64,000 nt of DNA from Carettochelys insculpta (Eukaryota; Chordata; Testudines; Carettochelyidae), in contig NC_134161.1 in the NCBI RefSeq assembly GCF_033958435.1, forward strand, positions 9,982,001 through 10,046,000. The letters run 5' to 3'. The notes under the pieces are model-generated. The model worked only from the letters and a program-made list of their open reading frames with translations, ran no database searches and was not told the DNA's origin. Both the position numbers and the translations under genes were made by a program. Positions within the stretch are counted from its first letter, which is position 1, and each line of letters starts with the position of its first letter. Shown in pieces: positions 45,246 through 56,410 of the stretch.

Positions 45246-46437
45246 TGGTATATCTCCATATTATTAGTATATAAAAGGTATTTCCAAGAGTGATTGCTGA
45301 TGAGTGTCAGGATATTCTGTGATACCACTTGTGGAGCTAAATTGGATACAAGTACCAAAATAGGATTTAAACACAAAGAATTGTTTAAATCAATCATAAA
45401 TAACTTGGTAACCAGAACAGGGAAACTAAAGGAGGTGGAATGTGCTCATATTTCCTTGTTGCAGTCAGAAACACTGCTGTATTTGGAATGGCATTAGCAA
45501 ATTATTGAGCAATCCAGAGAACAAAGCATTACGATAATCAATTCTTGTAATAAAGGCCTGAACTGAGCATTCCGCTTCAATGACACTCGCACAGTCCATA
45601 ATTTCAGAGAGATTGTGTCAGAGAAGGAAAGGAAAGCTCAGCTCTGTTATTTATCTGCAATTACTTTTTCTGTGTGAATACATATTTATTAGATTTTATG
45701 CAAATAAACATTAGGAGTAAAAGGAGCTACAGAAAATCAATCTTGTATACAATATAAGCAATGGATTTCCAGATAATAAAATTAAAAGCAAAGGACAATA
45801 GTATACCTCTATTATAGCTATGTCTTCCCCACAACTCCACCCTCTTTGCAGCAGAGGAAATTCAAAAGCAAATAGAGGTTTGTTTTGATGGAAGTTTCCA
45901 CTTCCAAAATTGCACTAAAACAATTCAAGACACATTTTCTAAATGGCATTTTAGCTGATGGCAGTTGGTTATATAGATAAGAAGTCTTGTGATTATGTAC
46001 ACCATGTGGCAATCTGTCCCTCTCTTGTGGCACCGAACCCATTTAGAGATTGATGAGCCTGCTACTGCATTGGCTAAAAAGTATGTTGCTCTTACTTCAT
46101 GCAGAAGAGGCTCATGCACTGAGCTTCCTAAGTCTTATGCAATGTTCTCTCTAACCTCTTCCACCCATGTACAGAATAAATTCTCCAAGAAACTCCAACA
46201 AAAGTGACAAACATCAGCTGAATTCACAGCAGAGTTACCTTTATTTGTGAATTCTTCATGGCTTCATTTTGACTTTTTTCAGTAAGTTCAAGATTACCTT
46301 GCAATTGGATCTAGCTTTGCTGTTAAGATTTGTGAACTTCAGCCAATGTTCTAGTGAAGAACCAGGTGAATGTCAAGGGGAGTGAGGAATTTTTACAAGT
46401 GTTTGACATAGCTTGATATCATCATCATATCATGAAC

Positions 46438-46612
46438 AGGACCTTCAGAGGTAATTGAATCCAATCCCCTACCCTCACAGCAGGACCCATCACCATCCCT
46501 GACTGATTTTTTTTAATCTAACCTTCCCCAGACCCTTGACAGCGTCTCTTGAGGATTGAGCTTACAATCCTTGGTTAACAAGGCCAGTGCTCTAACCACT
46601 AAGCTATCCTTT
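46438..46612 (-). repeat. Full-length tRNA-derived SINE
   Basis: Read on the minus strand it starts GGATAGCTTAGTGGTTAGAG (A box), has GATTGTAAGCTCAATCC (B-box region), then GGTCTGGGGAAGGTTAG, an A-rich linker and CAGTCAGGGATGGTGATGGG with GGGGATTGGATTCAATTAC. It is the best-preserved copy in the window of the family seen at 44951-45245. Confidence 0.8.
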
Positions 46613-46654
46613 TTAACCCCAAATATTTAATTAGTGTAATTTATTTCCAGTCCT

Positions 46655-46775
46655 GAACAGCACCAGATTTAGCACTGGAATGGGAGTCAAGGGACTGAAG
46701 TTCTATTCTCTGCTGTGCTTATCATGTGTTTTGTAGCCTTGAGCAAATCGCTTCTCCTCTCCATCCAAGATATGC
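46655..46775 (+). repeat. MIR-like fragment
   Basis: GCACTGGAATGGGAGTCAAG, GTTCTATTCTCTGCTGTGC and TTGAGCAAATCGCTTCTCC follow the order of a MIR core. Confidence 0.45.
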
Positions 46776-48005
46776 AGGTCATGGTACATGCCTTATTTTG
46801 AACAGAACTTTGACATCTATAGATAAAAAAATGTTTTATTAGTTAATCAATATTATTTTCCACTTCAATAGCACCATTCATCTAGCACTACTGAGCTCAT
46901 TTTACACACATCTGTGCTGATGCACTTGGCTCTTAAGAGACTTTCATGAGGCCATAAAATGAGAAAACACGTAGAAGTTCTAGCTCCCAGTCCTCTCCTC
47001 TAATCACTAGACACCTTAGCTCAAACCCAAAGCTAGTGGTATAGGTCACTGTAAGTTCCAAAGTGATGCTATTCCAATTTAAACCAGTTGGGGGTCCAAA
47101 CATCCTTTCCCTGAGATAATATTGTAGGTTTTTTTTTTCCGTCCATTTTATGTTGCAATCAAAGAAGAGCAGAGCTGCTGAGCTCAAAATGCGGCCCTAT
47201 AATGGCTTTTTGGACGCTCTTCCTAATTTAAAAACCAGAAATGTGAAATGTCAGGCTGGTTCAGGAGCAGAGCTTGTTTAATGCTTTAATTGGTACTTAT
47301 TGCAAACAGTTCATTAGACAGGCAGTTCTTTTTTGCCAGATATTACAGACCATCTGACCTGACAAGCAGGAGGCCAGCTACTTAGACCAAGCAAACCCAT
47401 TAATTAACAAGCTGAGGGTCAGCCCCGTGTTTACAGCTGTATTAGGTGCCATGGTGAGGTCGCAAGAGAAGCAACAGCAGCATGTAAAACATTGTCAAAA
47501 CCCTTCATTTCCTTGTTCCACCTTTTCCAGCAGAGTAATCTTCCAACTGATAACCTAGGACAGCATCTCTGTCATGAAGGGAGAAGGATCTACAGTGCAT
47601 CATATGGCACCAGGCTCTGAAAGACAGTCATGCAGCGATCTTTGTATTAGTCAGTATTGTATTGCAGAGACCAGATAAGTGAAGCAATACCTTTTACTGT
47701 ACCAGCTTCTACTGATTAGAGAGAAGCTTTAAAGCTCTGAGTTGTCCTTCAGTTCCGGACAATGTACCCAGTATCACAAAGCTAAATACAATTGGAATAA
47801 ATTGTTTAGTGTAAGTAAAATGAAGTGGCTAGAGGACATCTCTCCCATCCTAGGAGAATTCAGAAGCTTGGGTCCCATTTTCCAGATTGACTTAGCCACT
47901 CAGGAGTTACCATTGGCTGTTACCTAAGTATATGGTTCTCTCCACGTATGCAAAATCCTTTTCCAGAGGGCACTCAACTATTTAGATCACTGTTTCTCTG
48001 CCTGA
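46776..48005. other. Unique DNA, no gene seen
   Basis: No recognisable gene or repeat beyond a T-run near 47130. Confidence 0.4.
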
Positions 48006-48009
48006 AGAT

Positions 48010-48417
48010 TGCTGTCCCCAGGGCAGTCATGTGACTACTTTAAAGGGATTGCAAATGTGGGACCAGCATTGTGGTGGCAAGCAGGACAGTCGCCCAGGGT
48101 CCCACTCCACAAGGGGCCTTGTGAACCTCTGCATGTTTCAGCCTCTCTGCCTAAAGACTGGGCTTCAGGCAACGCTCACAAACAAAACACAAGTTGTAAA
48201 AACAAGATTTATATTCCAATTGATTTATTTTATGTTTATACGGTAAACATGAGAAAGTCAGCAATTTTTCAGGATCAGTGCATTGTGACACTTTTGTATT
48301 TTTCTGTCTGATTTTTGTAAGCAAGTAGTTTATAAGTGAGGTGAAACTTGGGTTATGCAAGACAAATCAGACTCCGGAAAGAAATACAGTAGTCAGGAGA
48401 GATTGAGAACCACTGTT
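48010..48417 (-). mobile_element. hAT MITE fragment(s)
   Basis: On the minus strand from 48417 it begins CAGTGGTTCTCAATCTCTCC and runs through TTTGTCTTGCATAACCC, AAGTTTCACCTCACTT and TCAATTGGAATATAAATC, matching a hAT MITE that is abundant in turtles. The part from 48010 to about 48180 (GTGGTGGCAAGCAGGACAG, CCACAAGGGGCC) looks like a second, GC-richer hAT-type piece, so two fragments may be joined. No target duplication found. Confidence 0.6.
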
Positions 48418-48570
48418 CTACATCAATTTTGAAAATGGGACTTAGGTGTTCATGAAAATGAAACCACATAGTTTAGTCTCAAGCCACATCTGGCTTGGAA
48501 GGCATTTTCCATCCCAATTCTGCTTTAACTTTTTTCAGGGCAGCTTCTTACTCAAAGTTAGAGTGACACA

Positions 48571-49154
48571 AGGGGTACGTCTACAATGAAGCCTCCCAGT
48601 CCTGGATAGACAGACATGCAATAGTCAGGCCCTCTGGCAAGGGGAGCAAGCAAAGGGGACATTTGTGCCTGGGTCCAGCATTTCAAAGGCATTTGGAGCT
48701 CAAATTGCCACCACAGTAGCAGTGGTGGTGGCCAGACCTCTGTCCCCCTCTGAAACACTGCAGACTCCTGTGCTGCCACAGAGCAAGCATGGTGTGTGTG
48801 TGAGCGGGGGGGGGCAGGTTTTAGGGCTGATTGGCCTCATCTCTGCCCCTTCTGCTCTTAGCCCAACCCCTTATAGGGTAGGGATTTAGGTCCACTTCCT
48901 CTTTGCCCCCTGTGCCCATGGAAGCTGTTGACACAGCTGGCATTAGTTCAGAGTATGGATGGGCAGCTGCATGAGCTACTCATCTAAGCTTGGACCCTGG
49001 AATTGGGTGAGTATTTACTTGAAGAGCTAGTCTGTGCCACTGCCATTCCACAGCCTTCACAATGCTATTTTAAGGCACTAGCTCAAGCAGAACCCGTGCA
49101 TGCCTGTCTATCCATGTAGGGAGGTATGCTCCCAGCTGCAGGGTAGACATACCC
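48571..49154. mobile_element. MITE-like element, 584 bp
   Basis: AGGGGTACGTCTACAATG at the left and a right end that reverses to GGGTATGTCTACCCTGC form inverted repeats, with ACA outside both (48568-48570 and 49155-49157). GATAGACAGACATGCA near the left is mirrored by TGCATGCCTGTCTATCC near the right. The middle is non-coding and includes a short GT run. Confidence 0.6.
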
Positions 49155-49157
49155 ACA

Positions 49158-51177
49158 GAGGTTTGATCCAGAACCCACAGAAGGCAATCTTCCACTGGGC
49201 TTTGGATTAGATATATCCTGTGTGTGCTGTACCAGAGAAGTATCTCCTAATGCAAAACAACAACACAGGACAGCATTTCCAAACCTGCAGCTTTCGAAGA
49301 AGAATGAAGAGCCCTCTCTCTCTTTGAGCTTCATTGCCAGTGCATTGATAGCTCAACTTCTGCTGTGACAGCCTCACATTATTTTAAATGTCTGGACTGC
49401 TGAGAGTCCAATGAATCAAAGCCACTGATAGGCCATTATCTGAGCAGCTAGATTCTTCAGATCACTCTTTACTGATGAGACATGGGCTTTCATTACCTCG
49501 GGCTTGGTTACATGGCCCAGGCTTCTGGGTGTTGCACCATTCCACAGAGAGAATTTTATTTTATTTTATTTTGAGATTAGGGTGAGAATTGGCACCTGGC
49601 TTTCTTTAGATGGAAACAAAATGACAGAACTGCCAGCAGGTTGCTTTCTTCCATTGCCTCCGCTTCATTGCCCCTCTACCCACTTAACCTGTTCCATCTA
49701 TATCTGAATTTGTATGATATCATATCGCATTATGCCTTGTTTAGATGACATATTTGAAGACCTTTGTCTATAAAGCATCATACGCCTATATGGCACCAGA
49801 GGAATAAAACTGAAACACCACTTCCACAAGTACCTCCTCCCTCTCATTGTCATCTGATCTCCTTGTAATCCTATGGACTGGCCTTCCCTGGTTTTCCAAA
49901 CTAGCCTCACATTGCCGTATGGAGACTTTACTTTCTGAATTCCTAACCTTTCTTATTACTGGCACAAGAGCCTCGGTGGATAAAAAGTTACATACCAGTT
50001 TGGCAAACTTACTGCCTCAGTGCCATCAGCCCAAGCCTTACCATGTCCTTCCTCATTCCGGCTGTGGAATTCACGAGTTACAACAGAGCCCTTAGTGGTG
50101 CTACCATAACCCATTAATACCTGGATATTATGACTTAGACAAACAAATGTTATAATCGTTGTTCCCCACCGCCACCTTACTGAATTTCCCTTTGCTGCCA
50201 ACATCTATAAGCTTCTAAGTTGCCACTTAGAAATGATTTCATTGCTGGGATGGGACATTTCTTCCATGAGGAGAATTGGATTATTAGTTTTAATGCAGTG
50301 GCTATTGAAACTTCTATTCTATGTTATTTGATATTTCTGAGCTATTAAAAGGCCCAATGACTCTTTATCAGTAACCCAACCTCCTTGTTCACAAATTCAT
50401 GGCATGGCAAATACTTTCTCACCATCATCTAGGTTGTTTTCTTTAATATCGTTAATGCTATCATATTTCAAACTCATTATTAAATCTGTGACAGGAGAAA
50501 TTAAATCTATTCATACTTAATACAATGTATCCACAGATTAATTTCCTGTTTAATCAATTATAATGGTGTCTCCGAAAATTATTCTTTTTCTAAAAATGCA
50601 CAAAGCTGAAAAGATTTTCCAAATAGCACACTCAAGCCTTAATTTGCTTAAGTTTTGTTGTTAATATATATTTTAAAATGAAAATGATACTGGTAATTTA
50701 ATAGAAAAAACTGCATATTGTGGAGATTTGATATTGGTTATAAATGATGATATCAGAAACCAGACATTTGCTGGGCACTTTTTTGCAATATATTTAATTA
50801 AATGGTTTTTTTTACTTGCATAACATTCACTGTTACAAAAATAATATGGACAGGCAAGCTTTATCACACAAGAAATAATTACCATCAATGGGTGGAGGCA
50901 AAGCCATTAATCAAGAAGAGCAGAGCTTGTGGTATTTGGTCAGCACAATTCCTCAATGGCATTTCCATGTGTTATTTTGGGAGAGTTTTAATTCCAGAAG
51001 GTATCTTATTAAACATTGTTTTCACTTGAGAATTTCGTGTATGTCAGAGCATCATTCCCATTAAAGATGGGGGTGATTTCAGATCACTGTGATTATCCCT
51101 CTGCATGGATAAAATAGGGGTTTCTAATAATAGTAGTGCTTGACATTTTTGATCAGTTTTTTCCCCTACAAGATATT
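49158..51177. other. Unique AT-rich DNA, no gene seen
   Basis: No gene or clear repeat; a (TTTTA)n-like run lies at 49556-49572. Confidence 0.45.
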
Positions 51178-51180
51178 TCT

Positions 51181-51619
51181 GGCTACATCTACACTACCAA
51201 GTTCTTTCGGAAAATCAGAACCTTTTTCAAAAGACCACGTGAAACGTTCGCACACAAAATGCACTTTTTCGATCTGAAATCAAAAGAATGTGGCTCTTCT
51301 TCCAGAAACCCTCTTCCACTCCTGAATGAGGAAGAGCACCTCCTTTTGAAAGTTCCTTTTAAAAAAAGCACGTGTAGATGCTCCACAGGCCTCTTTTTCA
51401 AAAGAGTAGTCTTCATGGTGTCGTATTTTTCGATTCCTGGCCTGTTCTTTTGAAAGAGTAGGTGATATCTGGACACTCTATATCGAAAGAGTGGATTGAT
51501 CTTTCAATCTGCTTTTTTGTGTGCGGATGCACTCTTTCTAAAGAAGTTTTTTTTTTTTTCCGAGGAGAGATGTTCTCGAAGAACTTCTTTCAAACGATCT
51601 CTGTAGTGTAGACATAGCC
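51181..51619. mobile_element. Harbinger-like MITE, TTTCGAAAGA family
   Basis: GGCTACATCTACACTACC and the right end (reversed GGCTATGTCTACACTACA) are flanked by TCT on both sides (51178-51180 and 51620-51622). The 439-bp interior is rich in CTTTCGGAAA and TTCAAAAGA blocks. The same family, in the opposite orientation, is at 55970-56407. Confidence 0.8.
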
Positions 51620-51837
51620 TCTCAGGGAAATGTTCTATTTTTACTAAATGTTCAAATCACGGGTATTCAAGTTGATATTTTGAAATTGAACCTTTCCTGT
51701 AAATAAAAATGGGAGGGATTTTTTGGTTTGTTTCAACATTTCCTAATCTACGTTAAAAAAACCCCTCTCTGTTCTGTAAAAAGGTTTTATAGTTTGACAT
51801 TTCTGTTTTAGAACAAAAACAAGTGCACAGGGGTACG

Positions 51838-52083
51838 GAAGTATAGGGCCAGTTCCCACCTCTGCCATAGGTTGTCACTGGGACCTTGGACAAGTTACTC
51901 AATTTCTCTTTGCTCCGTTCCAAGTCTACAAAATGGGGGTGATAATGCAGTCTTTTCTGTTGAAACTGTAAGCACTTTGTATCAGGGATTGTTTCTTACT
52001 ATTTATGAGTACAACACTAGCAAAATGTGGCCATGACCTCAGCTGGGGTCTTTGGAGCTTCCTGTAGTACAGATAATAAATAG
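51838..52083 (+). repeat. MIR-like core with amniote repeat tail
   Basis: The core (ACCTTGGACAAGTTACTCAA, CTACAAAATGGGGGTGATAA) continues into TGTAAGCACTTTGTATCAGG, GATTGTTTCTTACTATT and TACAACACTAGCAAAATG. This shows that the separate tail fragments elsewhere (for example 9368-9485) are ends of the same kind of SINE. Confidence 0.55.
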
Positions 52084-52574
52084 ACTGTTTCTACTCAGAG
52101 TGCTTATACCAAATGCATGAGCTTTTTGAATAATCGAAGTGTCAGGCCAGAGTTCAGCCTGGTAATACATCCACTAGACACATCTGCCTGGCCTCCAAAA
52201 CAAACAGAAAACACAGAGTGGCTGAAATTTTCTCTTACATGAGAACAAAGGGCAAGTCTTGTCACCATTCTGTGCACCAAATTTCCGTTAGGCACTGAAA
52301 CACACTCCCCTTTCATTTATATCAGGTGTCATTCCAATTAAGTCAGTGGAATTTACAATGGAGTGAGAAATGAAGATGGCCTGCTCAATTATTACTCATG
52401 TAGAAGAGTAAAATATGTCCCCTTGGGCTGAATTTCCTGTGCAGACACAACAGAAAATCAAGTTCACCCTGGATAGCTTCATCAAAAAGCTAGAGTTGCA
52501 CTGAGGATCAATTTAACCCTATCTCTTCTGTTAACAATAATGTGCTAGAAGTAATTCATAAGTCACTAAAGTTC

Positions 52575-53167
52575 TAAGTTCTGGGATGCATTAACAGGTG
52601 TGTTGTGAACAAGACATGAGAAGTCATTCTTCTGCTCTACTCTGCGCTGGTTAGGCCTCAGCTGGAGTATTGTGTCCAGTTCTGGGCACCGCAGTTCAAG
52701 AAACGTGGAGAAATTAGAGAGGGTCCAGAAAAGAGAGACAAGAATGATTAAAGGTCTAGAGAATGTGACCTATGAAGAAAGGCTGAAAGAATTGGGCTTG
52801 TTTAGTTCGGAAAAGAGAAGATTGAGGGGAGACATGATAGCGGTTTTCAGGTATCTAAAAGGGTGTCATAAGAAGGAGGGAGAAAACTTGTTCTTCTTGG
52901 TTCAAGAGGCAATGGACTTAAACTGCAGCAAGGGAGGTTTAGGTTGGACATTAGGAAAAAGTTCCTAACTGTCAGGGTGGTCAAACAGTAGAATAAATTG
53001 CCAAGGGAGGTTGTGGAATCTCCATCGCCGGAGATATTTAAGAACAGGTTAGATAGATGTCTATCAGGGATGGTTTAGATAGTACTTGGTCCTGCCACTG
53101 GGGCAGGGGGATGGACTCGATGGCCTCTCAATGTCCCTTCCACTCCTAGTGTTCTATGATTCTATGA
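52575..53167 (+). mobile_element. CR1 LINE, 5'-truncated ORF2 end and 3' UTR
   Basis: The translated 3' end of a CR1 reverse-transcriptase gene is clear: [36 protein letters not shown] and RGDMIAVFRYLKG, followed in other frames by NKLPREVVESPS and EIFKNRLD. The element ends in TTCTATGATTCTATGA, the CR1 terminal repeat. Relative to the neighbouring copy 13 bases are missing after TTCTTGG (about 52898), which breaks the frame. It cannot make protein by itself. Confidence 0.85.
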
Positions 53168-53485
53168 GAAGGAGGAGGGAGAAAACTTGTTCTTTTTGGC
53201 CTCTGAGGATAGAACAAGAGGCAATGGACTTAAAATGCAGCAAGGAAAGTTTAGGTTGGACATTAGGAAAAAGTTCCTAACGGTCAGGATGGTCAAACAG
53301 TGGAATAAATTGCCAAGGGAGGTTGTGCAATCTCCATCGCTGGAGATATTTAAGAACAGTTTAGATAGATGTCTATCAGGGATAGTTCAGACAGTACTTG
53401 GTCCTGCCATTGGGGCAGGGGGCTGGACTCGTTGGCCTCTTGAGGTCCCTCCCACTCCTAGTATTCGATTATTCTATGATTCTAA
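53168..53485 (+). mobile_element. Second CR1 3' end, joined directly
   Basis: It begins AGAAGGAGGAGGGAGAAAAC at the end of the first CR1 copy, repeats the final ORF2 residues (KQWNKLPREVVQSPSLEIFK) and closes with ATTATTCTATGATTCTA. It keeps the GCCTCTGAGGATAGAAC segment missing from the first copy. Confidence 0.82.
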
Positions 53486-53545
53486 CGGACTGCTTTTTTG
53501 TTTTGTGAAGGTACGGACTAACACGGCTACCTCTCTGTGACTAAT
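53486..53545 (+). repeat. Interspersed repeat fragment (right part)
   Basis: GGACTGCTTTTTTGTTTTG and CGGACTAACACGGCTACC match the right end of a widespread turtle repeat whose left part is at 13681-13752. It abuts the CR1 terminus. Confidence 0.45.
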
Positions 53546-54620
53546 TCCTAAGTGTCACAGTTTCATTGTCAGATATCTCACACCGAGCAACCACTGATAA
53601 ATAAGAGGATGTTAGTAATGAATTATGCAGCTTTACAGCAAGGTGATAAGTAAAAAGTAAGTCCAAATTCAATGAACCTCTTAAGAATGTCAGTAAAGTT
53701 TTGGCCCTCATAAAGGAAAAGTGAAATATGACTGGAAATCATACAGATAATGCCTAATCAACAGATTGTACCTGTGAGGAACTCTAGTTAACTAGGTTTG
53801 TCAGGATCACAGAGATTACAAGCTTTTTTTAAAAAATATTTTATTGAAGAATGAAGTAGAGCTTTACACTGGCCTTAGGTGACTGTCCCAAAATTCCAGC
53901 AAAACCCAGTTTCTTGGAATTGGGTTTTTTTCAAACTAGAACTCAAACACAACAGTCCTGCAAAGTTACAGGACACTTTAAAGTTCTCTGTTACCTGGTG
54001 GTCTTATGTTAGAAGAGAAATACTGTCTGTGCCTCATGCCACTTTATCAATTTCACTCTAATCTCATCAAATGGGCATGAATTATCACCAATACATTAAC
54101 TATATCTACTTAAAAAGCTTTACAAGATCACATTTTTCCCTACTTGCCCACCCAAAGTAGATACGTATGAAAGTGAGTGGACTTTTGCAAGTCTGCATTA
54201 ATGAAATTATCTCCAAAACTACACTGACAAAGTTCTCTCCTTTATAAGTAAGTAGGTAAATATTAACATCTTCATTACACAGATAAGGAAATTAATACAG
54301 AGAGATGAAACAACCATCTCCAAAGATCACACAAAAGCAGTTGCTGTCACAATTTTTCATATTAGCTAACACCTTCCTCCTTGAGTATTGTGTATTCAGA
54401 CTGTGGGACGAACTGCAAAATAAGAGGTACTATTCTAAACAATAGGGGACAGAATCTGGCACAGACTATATGTCAGTATGTGAAACTGAACCCAGAAAGC
54501 CCAACATATGTCCCAGAATTAAACCCTAAACTTCCAATAGCAGCCCATGGTCTTACTGCTCAAAGACTTTTCAGCAGGAAAATCAGCCATTATTACAAAT
54601 CCTTCCCCTCTAGCTCCACT
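53546..54620. other. Unique AT-rich DNA, no gene seen
   Basis: Only a weak reversed MIR-like patch at about 54265-54345 (CATTACACAGATAAGGAAAT) is visible. Confidence 0.4.
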
Positions 54621-54624
54621 CAGA

Positions 54625-55054
54625 ACCTACATCTACACTAGAGAGTTTTGTTGACAAAACTGGGATTTTGTCAACAAAACTTGTGGAATGTCTACACACA
54701 AAATGCATTTTGTCGACAGTGTCGACAAAACTTGATACTTCTGCTGATAGTGTTCTGCCTCTCCACAATGAGGAAAAACACCTCTGTTGACAGAAAAAGC
54801 CATGTAGATGCTCCACGGGGTCCTCTGTTGACAGACAGGGCTTCTGGTTCACTGAGCAGCCCTGTTTGCTGAAATTCCAGTCAGCCATTCTGTCGAGAGA
54901 GTGGCCAGGCAGCCTGGCTACCCTCTGTCAACAGAGAGGATTGCAATTTCAATCTGCTTTTGTCTGTGGACATGATCCATTGACAGAAGTTTTGCCAGAA
55001 AATCTCTTCCAACAGTAACTTCTGTCGACAGATTACTGTACTGTAGACATTGCT
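54625..55054. mobile_element. MITE of the TGTCAACAG family
   Basis: ACCTACATCTACACTAGAG at the left and a right end that reverses to AGCAATGTCTACAGTAC. The interior follows the 845-1299 copy closely (GAGTTTTGTTGACAAAACT, TGTCTACACACAAAATGC, GTTGACAGACAGGGC). Flanks AGA and GGA do not match exactly. Confidence 0.7.
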
Positions 55055-55098
55055 GGAGTACAAAGGTTTAAGTCAAGTCAAGTAAAATTCCTCTCCAT

Positions 55099-55505
55099 GG
55101 CTACATCTACAATACAGTGAGCTGTTGACAGAAATTACTGTCAGAAGATATCTTTTGAGAAAATTCTTTTGACAGGTCGGGGCCACACATGAAAGTGCAT
55201 CACTCTGTCAATCCACTCTGTTGACATAGAGCATCCAAACTGACTGACCACTCTCTTGACAGAACGGCCAACTAGAAACACAGCAGACAGGCCTGCCCAG
55301 TGACCCAGAAGCCCTGCCTATCGACAGAAGGCCCCCCGGAGAGTTCACTTGACTTTTTCGTCAACAGTTTCTGTCAAGAAGGACATTCTGCCTCATGGGG
55401 GAGAGGTAGAAGGCTGTCGACAAAAGTGTTGAGTTCTGTCAACAGCTTTTAGTGTGGATGCTCTCTGAATTTTGTTGACAAAACTCTCTAGTGAAGATGT
55501 ACCTC
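55099..55505. mobile_element. MITE of the TGTCAACAG family, reversed
   Basis: GGCTACATCTACAATACAG starts the copy and GTGAAGATGTACCTC ends it. Blocks such as CTCTGTCAATCCACTCTG and TTTTGTTGACAAAACTC are in reverse order to 54625-55054, 45 bp away, so the two form an inverted pair. Confidence 0.65.
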
Positions 55506-55506
55506 A

Positions 55507-55934
55507 AGAGAATGTCTACACAGCAAAGTTATTTCAGAATAATGGCTGCTATTCCTAAATAACTTTGTGAGTGTCTACACAGCAAAATTACTATTTTAAA
55601 ATTATTTTGAAATATTGGACAGCTTATCTCGAGTTCTGTAAACCTCATTCTATGAGGAATAGCACCTATTCTGAATCAGATTTTTGGAATAGGGGCTGTA
55701 TAGATAGGCAATGGGGGCTATTTTGAAATAAGGGGCCTCGAGCCCTACTCAGAAGGTGGTTTTAAATGCAATTCAGCATCCAATTAGTGTGGATACTCTA
55801 TTTCGAAATAGCTGACCCCTGTTTTGATATGCATTTTGTGCGTAGATGCACTTTTTTCATAATAAGATATACCGAAATGTCTCTTCCAAAATAGTTTTTT
55901 CCTAAATAATGCTACTACTGTGTACACATAGTCT
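55507..55934. mobile_element. MITE, TTATTTCAGAATA family
   Basis: AGAGAATGTCTACACAG and the right end (reversed AGACTATGTGTACACAG) form inverted repeats. The interior has TTATTTCAGAATAATGGC, TATTTTGAAATAAGGGGC and TCTATTTCGAAATAGC blocks. No matching 3-bp flanks are seen. Confidence 0.6.
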
Positions 55935-55969
55935 AGGATGCTGCAACTAGTTTCCCTTCCACAAAACAT

Positions 55970-56407
55970 AGCCAAGTCTGCACTACAGAGATCTTTTGAA
56001 AGACGATTATCTGGAAGATCTCTTCCAAAAAACTTCTTTTGAAAGAACGTGTACACACACACAAAAGCAGATCAAAAAAATCTATCCACTCTTATGATAG
56101 AGAGCATTCACACAGGCCCTGCTCTTTCAAAACAATAGATCAGGGATTGAAAAATCTGACACTGTGAGGACTACTCTTTCGAAAAAAGGGCCTGTAGGAT
56201 GTCTAAACGTGCTTTTTTTTTTTTTTCTCAAAGAAGCTTTCAAAAGGAGGCACTATTCCTGATCCAGGAGCAGAAGAGGACTCCCAGAAGAAGAGCTGCA
56301 TTCTTTCGATTTCAGGTCAAAAGAGCACATTTGGTACACAGAAATTCCTGTGTTCTTTTGAAAAAGGGCCAGATTTTCCCAAGGAACTTGCTAGTGTAGA
56401 CATGGTC
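55970..56407. mobile_element. Harbinger-like MITE, TTTCGAAAGA family, reversed
   Basis: The left end AGCCAAGTCTGCACTAC mirrors the right end (reversed GACCATGTCTACACTAG), with CAT on both sides (55967-55969 and 56408-56410). Read in reverse, its AAGTTCCTTGGGAAAATCTG block parallels AAGTTCTTTCGGAAAATCAG of the 51181-51619 copy; lengths are 438 and 439 bp. Confidence 0.75.
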
Positions 56408-56410
56408 CAT

